A stretch of DNA of 64,000 nt from Chachezhania antarctica (lineage in GTDB: Bacteria; Pseudomonadota; Alphaproteobacteria; Rhodobacterales; Rhodobacteraceae), in contig NZ_QZEX01000003.1 in assembly GCF_003646465.1 (NCBI RefSeq), forward strand, positions 355,689 to 419,688, written 5' to 3'. The number at the start of each line of letters is the position of its first letter. Position 1 is the stretch's first letter. Both the position numbers and the translations under genes were made by a program. Under the pieces are notes generated by a model. The model had not been told where the DNA came from and did no database searches. It saw only the letters and a program-made list of their open reading frames with translations. Positions 8,994 to 17,938 of this stretch are shown here, one piece after another.

Positions 8994-9767
8994 CTAGAGC
9001 ACTCCCAGTCCGTAATTGCCCCGGCGCCGTCCGGGATTGGCGGGCGCCCCGCGCCGTCGCGGCCGGGGGGCCGGGGCTGGCGTTTGTGCGGGCTGGCGGA
9101 TTTCCACGGTGATCTCGCCGATGTCCAGCCGGGGCTGCACTTGCCGCGGCGGCGGAGACGCCTCGGCCACGGGCTGGATCGGTTGCGGCGTGTCCGGCGC
9201 GGGCGGTTCCACATGCGCCCGCGGGTCCGGCGCCGGAGCGTTCAGGGCCTCGATATAGGCCTCGAACTCGGCCAGGTAATCCTCGGGAGATTTCTCGGGT
9301 TCGGCCGGTGCCTCTGGATCGTCGTCCGCGGCCGGCGCTCCGGGCTCCGGCAAGTCGGGGGTCATATGCGGTGCGGGTTCCGGCGTAGGCGCGTCTTCGG
9401 ACGCAGGCTCCGCCGGTGGCGGCGCGGGAATTTGAGCGACGGGTTCTTCTGCCGGGTGTGGTGGCAGAGGATCCCGCCGCAGGTCCGCCGGCACGACCGT
9501 GGGAGGGGCCATCGTGTGCGGCGGCACGGGGTCCGGAGACGCCGCCGCCTCGGGGACAGGCGCGACCCTTTGATCCGGACCCGGATCGGGTTGGGGGGAA
9601 AGTTCCGTGACGCGGTCCAAAGGGGCCGGATCGGGCGGGATCGGGTCTGCGGACGGTTGCATGGGTTCAGGGTCGGGCGCCACCGCCAGCCGTTCGACCC
9701 GCGGCAGGGGGGCCGCGGCGTCGGCGGCCTCGATACGGTCGCCCAGTCTGGCGAAATAGCCGGTCAT
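8994..9767 (-). CDS. Proline/alanine-rich low-complexity protein in eCIS operon
   Basis: A 257-residue protein starting at ATG 9767, overlapping the stop of the upstream gene by four bases. Short ordered ends (MTGYFARLGDRIEAADAA at the N-terminus and a basic PRRRG...RRRGNYGLGVL tail) flank about 180 residues dominated by Pro, Ala, Asp and Glu. A predicted helix (SPEDYLAEFEAYIEALN) interrupts the low-complexity part around residue 165. A conserved-looking strand (RLDIGEITVEIRQPA) precedes the basic tail. There is no signal peptide. The extended linker design would suit a protein that bridges particle parts or is packed in the tube, but no family is recognised. Its retention inside a tightly spaced operon supports a real role. 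Confidence 0.75.
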   Translation of the reverse strand: MTGYFARLGDRIEAADAAAPLPRVERLAVAPDPEPMQPSADPIPPDPAPLDRVTELSPQPDPGPDQRVAPVPEAAASPDPVPPHTMAPPTVVPADLRRDPLPPHPAEEPVAQIPAPPPAEPASEDAPTPEPAPHMTPDLPEPGAPAADDDPEAPAEPEKSPEDYLAEFEAYIEALNAPAPDPRAHVEPPAPDTPQPIQPVAEASPPPRQVQPRLDIGEITVEIRQPAQTPAPAPRPRRRGAPANPGRRRGNYGLGVL

Positions 9768-10540
9768 GCCGCACCTGCCCGACGCGCGCCGTCACGGTCC
9801 ATCGCGATCTGCTCGGCCAGTGCGCGGCGATCATCGCGTGGAAGGCTCAGGATATCGGACAGCGGCCAGTGGTAGGCCGCGCCCAGCCGGTGCACCTCGC
9901 GCATCAGCCGGGGGCGGTCGCGGAGCAGGGCCGTGAGGCAATAGCGTTCGGCAGCGAAGCGCATCGTGTTGGGGGTGCCGCATTCCGGGCAGTCCGCCTG
10001 CAGGGACAGGTCGATCAGCGGCGCGATCCGGGCCATGCGGCTTTCGATCCGCGCGCGGTCGGCGGCACTGGCCTTCGGCGCGCAAGCCAGCGCGATAACT
10101 TCGGCCGCCCGGTCCGCGGGCTGACCCTGGGCCGCCAGTTCGTCCCGCCCCGTGGGCAGGCGGAACCGGGTGTCGCCATCGATGTACCAGCCATCGGCAT
10201 CGGCGCGCGCGGGCTCCGCCTCGACCGAGGCGAGGAGATCGTCGAGCGCGAAGTCGAAATCGAACCGCTCGGCACATCCCTGGCATTCGGACGTGCCGGA
10301 AATCCGGCCCCCGAAGACGCGGGCGTAGATCTGCGCCATCAGGCGGTCGCGGTCCGACACGCTCAGGTCGGCCGCAGCCTGCACGCGGTCGGGCCAACGC
10401 TCGGCCATCGCGTCGATCAGGGCAATCGCCTGTGCCGCGCCGGTTTCGGTCACCGCCATTTCGGCACGACCTGTCAGCGCACCCAAAGCCAGTACCCCGG
10501 CCCCGGGCGGATGGTTCACCTCGAAAATCACTTTGGTCAC
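9764..10540 (-). CDS. T4-baseplate-like eCIS protein with four-cysteine zinc motif
   Basis: A 258-residue protein starting at ATG 10540, 19 nt after the tube gene. Two CxxC pairs are visible: CQGC near residue 86 and CPEC near residue 188. They probably form one zinc site. Between them lies an acidic, largely helical region with a DGWYIDGDTRFRLPTGRDE segment. The C-terminal part (HRLGAAYHWPLSDILSLPRDDRRALAEQI) resembles the end of phage T4-like baseplate hub chaperone proteins that accompany tube genes in tailed phages and eCIS clusters. That family link is from memory of the general pattern and is tentative. The gene is co-transcribed with sheath and tube upstream and with the proline-rich gene downstream, so a baseplate or assembly role is the likely one. 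Confidence 0.7.
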   Translation of the reverse strand: MTKVIFEVNHPPGAGVLALGALTGRAEMAVTETGAAQAIALIDAMAERWPDRVQAAADLSVSDRDRLMAQIYARVFGGRISGTSECQGCAERFDFDFALDDLLASVEAEPARADADGWYIDGDTRFRLPTGRDELAAQGQPADRAAEVIALACAPKASAADRARIESRMARIAPLIDLSLQADCPECGTPNTMRFAAERYCLTALLRDRPRLMREVHRLGAAYHWPLSDILSLPRDDRRALAEQIAMDRDGARRAGAA

Positions 10541-10559
10541 CCAATCGGAAGAGGGCGCG

Positions 10560-11060
10560 TCAGCCTTCCATCACCTCGACGACCGACTCGTCCCGTTCAA
10601 TGCCTTCGTTCTGAATCACGATCCGTTCGATCGCGTAGCCCGCCGAATTCGCGTCGAGCGCGGGGAGCCATTCGGCCTCGGACACCCAGCAGTTGCTCAG
10701 GAAGTACCGCCGCACGACGGTTCCGGCCTCGTTGTTCAGCTCGATCGTCATCGACTTGCGGAAATCCTTGAGCGACGGCTGTCCCAGCGCGCCGATCTCG
10801 AACACCGTGCGGGCCCATTTCTCGAACTCCAGGTCCCAGGTCACGCCGCGTTCCAGAGTCACCGGCTCGAAACTGACCAGTCCCGGCCCGATATGCTGGA
10901 TGTTGGGATCGCCCCCTTCGCGGTGGGTGACGGTATCGACCGTCTGCTTCAGCGCAGACACGGTGGATACGCCAAGCACGTATTTCCCATCCCATTTCAC
11001 GCGAAAGCGGAAGTTCTTGTAGGGTTCGAAACGGTGGGTATTTACCATGAATTCAGGCAT
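10560..11060 (-). CDS. eCIS / phage-like tail tube protein (gp19 family)
   Basis: A 166-residue protein of the T4 gp19-like tube family. The N-terminus (MPEFMVNTHRFEPYKNFRFR) leads into VKWDGKYVLGVSTVSALKQ and a THREGGDP loop. The strand-turn-strand features typical of stacking tube subunits follow (VTLERGVTWDLEFEKW, and ...SNCWVSEAEWLPALDANS). Usual length for this family is about 145-170 residues. It lies 11 nt downstream of the sheath gene, the standard sheath-tube pairing. In the assembled particle these subunits form the inner tube that is driven out when the sheath contracts. Only one tube gene is present here, whereas several eCIS loci carry two or three paralogues. Confidence 0.92.
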   Translation of the reverse strand: MPEFMVNTHRFEPYKNFRFRVKWDGKYVLGVSTVSALKQTVDTVTHREGGDPNIQHIGPGLVSFEPVTLERGVTWDLEFEKWARTVFEIGALGQPSLKDFRKSMTIELNNEAGTVVRRYFLSNCWVSEAEWLPALDANSAGYAIERIVIQNEGIERDESVVEVMEG

Positions 11061-11071
11061 CGTTCAGGACC

Positions 11072-13516
11072 TCAGACATCTTGCTGGCCGGCCATCTGCT
11101 GAAGATGGATCACGACGAATTCGGTGGGTTTGAGGGGCGCGAAACCGACCCAGACATTGACGACACCGACGTCGATGTCGGCCTGCGTTGTCGTTTCGGC
11201 ATCGCACTTGACGAAATAGGCGTCGGACTTGCGGTCGCCCTTGAAGAAGTTCTGGCGGTGCAGCCGGCCCATGAACGCGTTCACGTTCTGGCGGATCTGG
11301 CTCCACAGGATGTCGCCGTTGGGTTCGAACACGACCCATTGCAGGCCGTCGTACAGGCTTTGCGAGATGTACGACGCCACCCGGCGCACCGGAACGTACT
11401 TGTATTCGCTGGCGAAATCGTCATCGCCATCCATCGTTCGCGCGCCCCAGGGCCTTACACCGGCCGGCGCGCGGGTGATGCAGTTCACGCCGCGGGGGTT
11501 CAGGATGCCGACCTCGGCATTCGAAAGCTCGCGCTGGACGCCCACGACACCGAAGAACGGCAGATCCTGCCCCGCCGGCGCCTTGTAGACACCGCGCGTC
11601 GCGTCCGTGCGGGCCATCAGCCCGGCCATGGCGCCCGCGGCACCGATGGCGATGTTGCGCCCCGCCTCGTTGATCAGGATCCGCGGGTAATAGAGCGCCG
11701 CGTGATCCCGGGCGATGCCGGTGCGCAGGGTGTTGACCTCGGTCGTCATCTGCTGCGGCGTCAGGTTGCCCGGCGGATCCATGATCAGCATCGCACGGCG
11801 CTGGCGGCAGAAGGCGGTCGCCGGACCGTAAAGCGGTTGCATGTCCTGCACGACCTCGCGATCCGGCGGCAGGACCATCAGGTTGAAGATCTTCACCTGC
11901 CGGTCGACGATAGCATAGGCGGCATCGTAATCCGCGGATTGCGGCGGGTTGCCGTCGGTCGCGGGCGCGGCCGGGCTGGCTTGCGTTCCGGCCGAGCCGC
12001 CCTCCGCCCCCACGCAGAAGCGCGGCACATTGGTCAAGGGCAGGCCCGCATCCATGGCCGACAGGTTGGTCGGGATCGTGGAAAGAGCCGGCACCGTGCG
12101 GTTCGCCGTCAAGTCCGACGCCCGCGTGATCGACAGGCGCAGCCCGTTCAGGACAGCCGTCCACGGGTTCAGCGTCGGGTTCGTTGCCGCATCGGCGTTT
12201 ATCGCGTCACGGATCTGCATCAGGCGCTGGCGCACGCCATCGGAATTGCCCTGCGCGGCGGTGGGATAGGTGTCGACGATCACCGGATCGCCCGGCGCGG
12301 CGCCGGCGGCCAATGGCACCGGAACCTCCACCGTGGCAGGCGCCCCGGCGGCATCGAACCCGTCAAGCCGGATGTCGGTGATCCCGCTCTTGTTCGCGAA
12401 ACCGAAGGCGTTCAGCCGCGCAAGGTCGGAGACTCGGATCGCCAGCCCGCTTTGCGCCGGGCGGCGCATCGCGTGGGCGCCGATCTCGATCCCGCCATTG
12501 CCGGGACCCATCATCAGCGGGACCGACAGATCCTTGCCGGTGGTTGCCGGGCGCACCCGGATGTCGCCCGCGTTGGTCGACGCGATCTGCAGGAAGCCGG
12601 TATCGTCACCGCCCACCTGGCCGCCGTCTTCCAGCGTCGCGGTCACGGCAATTCCGGGGGAACCGATATCGGCATAGGCCTGCGTGACGCGCTGTTCGAT
12701 GATGGACAGGACCTCGTCCCCGTAAAGTGTCGGCACGTCCCCTGCCCCGCTGCCGGCGATGGCCGGGCCGCGGTCGGACAGGTCGATCGTGACGAAGGGC
12801 AGCCCGTCGACCGACAACCGCAGATGCGTGCCGCCGGGCGCACCCGGCGCATCGTCGAACACGGTCGCCAGCGCCCCTTGCGCATCTGCCACGCTCGACC
12901 GCAGCAGGTAGCGGCCCGACAGGCTGGAGCCGTTCACGGCCGCCGGCGCCCCTGGATCCGTGGCGCTGACCAGCGCGGATTCCTGCGTCAGGTAATCGAC
13001 CGCATAGAGCGGATCGTTCGGATCCATCGTCAGGTTCTGGTAGGTCTCGACATCGCTGCGCTGCACCACGCCCGCGGCGTTGGGCGCCCAGCGGTAGAGT
13101 TCGAGGTTGAACCGCGCTTCGGGTTCTTCCCCCGACGGGCGGACAATGGCGCGGATCTGTTCGCCGCTGGCGCCCGCCTCCTTGGCGGTCAGGGTCAGGA
13201 CATCGTCGGCAGCGGCCGCTTCGTTCGATAGCGTGACACTGGCGGTGCCGGCTCCGTTCGCGATCCGCATGACGTACATGTCCGCGCCGCCGTTCGTGAA
13301 GAACATGCGGACGTACCGTGCCATGTCGCTGACCGCGCCGCCGTCGCCGAAGACGCGACTGAACTCGGTGAAGTTGGAAAGGCGGACGGGGGTGTTGATC
13401 GGGCCCTTCTGGGCGCGTCCGATGAACAATCCGACCGAAGTGCTGGCGCCCGAAATGGGGCGTACACCACTGGGTTCTTCAACGACGTAAACGCCGGGAT
13501 AGGTCAACGTTACCAT
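11072..13516 (-). CDS. eCIS contractile tail sheath protein
   Basis: An 814-residue sheath protein. The chosen start at ATG 13516 gives MVTLTYPGVYVVEEPSGVRP, the usual opening of phage and eCIS sheath proteins. An in-frame ATG at 13564 would add an atypical N-terminus, and neither start has a clear Shine-Dalgarno sequence. The C-terminal sheath domain is well conserved, with SEYKYVPVRRVASYISQSLYDG, VVFEPNGDILWSQIRQNVNAF, and WVGFAPLKPTEFVVIHLQQ at the end. The central part (about residues 120-480) is longer than in minimal sheaths and would form surface-exposed insert domains. It is the first gene of the minus-strand eCIS operon. The AT-richer DNA upstream (13580-13730) probably carries its promoter. 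Confidence 0.95.
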   Translation of the reverse strand: MVTLTYPGVYVVEEPSGVRPISGASTSVGLFIGRAQKGPINTPVRLSNFTEFSRVFGDGGAVSDMARYVRMFFTNGGADMYVMRIANGAGTASVTLSNEAAAADDVLTLTAKEAGASGEQIRAIVRPSGEEPEARFNLELYRWAPNAAGVVQRSDVETYQNLTMDPNDPLYAVDYLTQESALVSATDPGAPAAVNGSSLSGRYLLRSSVADAQGALATVFDDAPGAPGGTHLRLSVDGLPFVTIDLSDRGPAIAGSGAGDVPTLYGDEVLSIIEQRVTQAYADIGSPGIAVTATLEDGGQVGGDDTGFLQIASTNAGDIRVRPATTGKDLSVPLMMGPGNGGIEIGAHAMRRPAQSGLAIRVSDLARLNAFGFANKSGITDIRLDGFDAAGAPATVEVPVPLAAGAAPGDPVIVDTYPTAAQGNSDGVRQRLMQIRDAINADAATNPTLNPWTAVLNGLRLSITRASDLTANRTVPALSTIPTNLSAMDAGLPLTNVPRFCVGAEGGSAGTQASPAAPATDGNPPQSADYDAAYAIVDRQVKIFNLMVLPPDREVVQDMQPLYGPATAFCRQRRAMLIMDPPGNLTPQQMTTEVNTLRTGIARDHAALYYPRILINEAGRNIAIGAAGAMAGLMARTDATRGVYKAPAGQDLPFFGVVGVQRELSNAEVGILNPRGVNCITRAPAGVRPWGARTMDGDDDFASEYKYVPVRRVASYISQSLYDGLQWVVFEPNGDILWSQIRQNVNAFMGRLHRQNFFKGDRKSDAYFVKCDAETTTQADIDVGVVNVWVGFAPLKPTEFVVIHLQQMAGQQDV

Positions 13517-14175
13517 GCTTGAAAACCAATCGGTGAATGAAGTTCGAAAATGTCCCAAAAGCATGGCCCGGAGGTTCAGATTCCGTCAAGGCAGGGTATT
13601 CCAGCCTTTCCTTGTGCATACGGAGAACTTCGGAAATTTGGAAATATCATTACTAATCAGTGGATTAAACCGTGAACTAGTATTTGGAGAATCGTTAAGC
13701 CATTGTTCGCGTAAGGGTTGATCGGCAGATTCACGCCGGTGCGTGTCTTCCGTCCCTTCAGCCGATGATCGGTGGAAATGTGCCTGAGTCGGCCCGTGAT
13801 CCCGGTTCGCGCAACAGCACATCCCCGGGCCCGGACGCGCCCCCGGCATGACCGCCATGTGCCCCGGATGAAAACCGTCGGCGCACTATCTTTCACCGCC
13901 CCTCACGAAGAAGAGTCTGGACACAGGCGCAATCTTGGAGCGAACGTGGCGGGGCGCGCGGCGTTTCGATGGCCGGGCCCCGATGCAGAACCGATATCCC
14001 GGAAAAGCGGGAACGGGCGCGGGACCTAAGCCGGACCGACGCCGTGCCGACCGGGACGAGGAGGACGTCCCGCAGCGGATCTCCGGGCACGAGGGCCCAG
14101 GGACACCCCAGAGAAGTATGGCTGGCCGCGGGGCATGGCGCCGCCGGCCCGTCGCGTATCCAGGGAGGAGAACAC
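13517..14175. other. Divergent intergenic region between eCIS operon and cox genes
   Basis: About 660 bases without a convincing gene. The first 200 bases (13520-13730) are clearly AT-richer than the surroundings and hold short dyads such as TAATC-agtG-GATTA near 13655. This is the probable promoter zone for the leftward eCIS operon, but I could not assign -35/-10 boxes with confidence. The rest (13740-14160) is GC-rich and contains only short overlapping open frames with no recognisable product. A good Shine-Dalgarno sequence (GGGAGGAG) precedes the coxS start at 14176. Confidence 0.5.
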
Positions 14176-14661
14176 GTGACCAAAGTCTCAATGACCGTGA
14201 ACGGCAAGGCCGTCGCGCGCGACGTCGAAGCGCGGCGCATGCTTGTCGATTATCTCAGGCAGGATCTTGACCTGACCGGCACCCATGTCGGCTGCGACAC
14301 GTCGCAATGCGGCGCCTGCGTCGTGCATGTGAACGGCAAGGCGGTGAAGGCCTGCACCATGCTCGCGGCCGAGGCCGAGGGCGCGAAGGTCACGACGATC
14401 GAGGGGATGGCAAGTTCCGACGACGATCTGCACCGGCTGCAGGTGGCGTTCAACGATCATCACGGTCTGCAATGCGGCTTCTGCACGCCCGGCATGATCA
14501 TGTCGGCGGCCGCCCTGCTGTCAGAGAACCCGACACCGTCCGAGGCCGAGATCCGCCACTACCTGGAGGGCAATATCTGCCGCTGCACCGGGTACCACAA
14601 CATCGTCAAGGCCGTGCTGGCCGCGTCCGGTCAGGACAGCGCCGCGCTGGCCGCGGAATAG
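14176..14661 (+). CDS. coxS: Form II CO-dehydrogenase-like small [2Fe-2S] subunit
   Basis: A 161-residue iron-sulfur subunit of the xanthine-oxidase family. GTG at 14176 is chosen because GGGAGGAG lies just upstream and the family begins at this point. Two [2Fe-2S] sites are complete: Cys40, Cys45, Cys48 and Cys60 in the ferredoxin-like half ([11 protein letters not shown]), and Cys100, Cys103, Cys135 and Cys137 in the helical half ([15 protein letters not shown]). It transfers electrons between the molybdenum site of the large subunit and the FAD of the medium subunit. Gene order S-L-M is the arrangement known for form II (BMS) enzymes; form I operons are M-S-L. The true substrate of form II enzymes is not settled. 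Confidence 0.93.
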   Translation: MTKVSMTVNGKAVARDVEARRMLVDYLRQDLDLTGTHVGCDTSQCGACVVHVNGKAVKACTMLAAEAEGAKVTTIEGMASSDDDLHRLQVAFNDHHGLQCGFCTPGMIMSAAALLSENPTPSEAEIRHYLEGNICRCTGYHNIVKAVLAASGQDSAALAAE

Positions 14662-14675
14662 GGGAGGATCGACAG

Positions 14676-17051
<2,376 letters not shown>

Positions 17052-17052
17052 C

Positions 17053-17090
17053 GAAGGGCGCGGCCGGGGATACCGGCCGCGCTGCCCTTC
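17053..17090 (+). other. Strong intercistronic hairpin between coxL and coxM
   Basis: Two bases after the coxL stop there is a large inverted repeat. The inner stem GCGCGGCCGG pairs perfectly with CCGGCCGCGC across a five-base loop, and an outer GAAGG/CCTTC pairing adds to it around a small bulge. It lacks a following T-run, so a processing or stability element between cistrons is more likely than a terminator. The coxM Shine-Dalgarno (AGGAG) lies just behind it. Confidence 0.75.
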
Positions 17091-17105
17091 ACAGGAGATC
17101 GCAAG

Positions 17106-17894
17106 ATGTACAATTTCGAATTCGTGAGACCTTCGTCCGTGGCCGACGCCGTAGCAGCCTTGGCCGATGAAGACGCCATGGCCCTTGGCGGCGGGCAGAC
17201 CCTGTTGCCGACGATGAAGGCAAGGCTTGCCGCGCCGACGAAGCTGGTCAGCCTGTCCGGCATCGACGGCCTGTCCTACGTGAAAACCGGCGGTGACAGT
17301 GTCGAGATCGGCGGCGCCACCGTCCATGCCGATGTCGCGGCAGAAGTGGCCGATGCCTTTCCCGCACTGGCGGCGCTGGTCGCGCGGATCGGCGATCCGG
17401 CGGTGCGCAATCGCGGCACCATCGGCGGGTCGGTCGCGAACAACGATCCGGCGGCCTGCTACCCGGCCGCCGTGCTCGCCACCGGCGGGACGATCGTGAC
17501 CGACAAGCGCGAGATCGCGGCGGAAGACTTCTTCCAGGGCATGTTCGCCACCGCGTTGGAAGCCGGGGAAATCATCACCGCCGTCCGCTTCCCGGTGCCT
17601 CAGGCGGCGCACTACGAGAAGTTCGCACAACCCGCCTCGCGCTTCCCGCTGGTGGGCATCTTCGTGGCGCGCTTCGCATCGGGCGTCCGCGTCGCGGTGA
17701 CAGGGGCCAGCGAAAGCGGCGTGTTCCGCTGGACAGAGGCGGAGACGGCGCTGTCGTCCGATTTCTCGGCCGATGTCGTCGAAGGGCTGACGCCGTCGGC
17801 CGACGGGCTGATCGGCGACCTGCACGGCACGCCCACCTACCGCGCCAACATGATCCGCGTGATGACCGCCCGCGCGGTCGCCGCGGCGGGCTGA
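17106..17894 (+). CDS. coxM: Form II CO-dehydrogenase-like medium FAD-binding subunit
   Basis: A 262-residue FAD-binding subunit with the usual opening MYNFEFVRPSSVADAVAAL. The two flavin motifs of the family are clear: ALGGGQTLLPTMKARL (residues about 30-45) and RNRGTIGGSVANNDPAACYP (about 100-120). It passes electrons from the iron-sulfur subunit to an external acceptor such as quinone. The length is slightly shorter than form I CoxM (about 285). It follows coxL after a hairpin-containing 54-nt gap and ends the cassette, which is closed by a bidirectional terminator. All three catalytic subunits are intact, so a complete heterohexamer could be made. Confidence 0.92.
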   Translation: MYNFEFVRPSSVADAVAALADEDAMALGGGQTLLPTMKARLAAPTKLVSLSGIDGLSYVKTGGDSVEIGGATVHADVAAEVADAFPALAALVARIGDPAVRNRGTIGGSVANNDPAACYPAAVLATGGTIVTDKREIAAEDFFQGMFATALEAGEIITAVRFPVPQAAHYEKFAQPASRFPLVGIFVARFASGVRVAVTGASESGVFRWTEAETALSSDFSADVVEGLTPSADGLIGDLHGTPTYRANMIRVMTARAVAAAG

Positions 17895-17899
17895 TACTG

Positions 17900-17931
17900 T
17901 TTCCCCCGGGCGGTGCGCCATCCGGGGGAAA
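17900..17931. terminator. Bidirectional terminator between coxM and the MscS gene
   Basis: A perfect ten-base inverted repeat, TTTCCCCCGG and CCGGGGGAAA, is separated by 12 bases. It sits between two convergent genes (coxM stop at 17894, MscS stop at 17939). The stem is framed by A and T triplets on each side, so each strand reads as a GC stem with a short U-run. This is the best terminator-like structure in the window. Confidence 0.85.
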
Positions 17932-17938
17932 CCGCTCT

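Noticed and set aside
1..13516. Interpretation of the contractile genes as a prophage
   Set aside because: No capsid, portal, terminase, integrase or lysis genes are seen, while DUF4255, AAA and DUF4157 genes are hallmarks of eCIS.
11072..13564. Sheath start at ATG 13564
   Set aside because: The added 16 residues do not fit the family; MVTLTYPGVYV at 13516 matches the usual N-terminus.
13772..14029. Short plus-strand frame upstream of coxS
   Set aside because: Its product is Arg/Pro/His-rich with no family match and codon use unlike the neighbouring genes.
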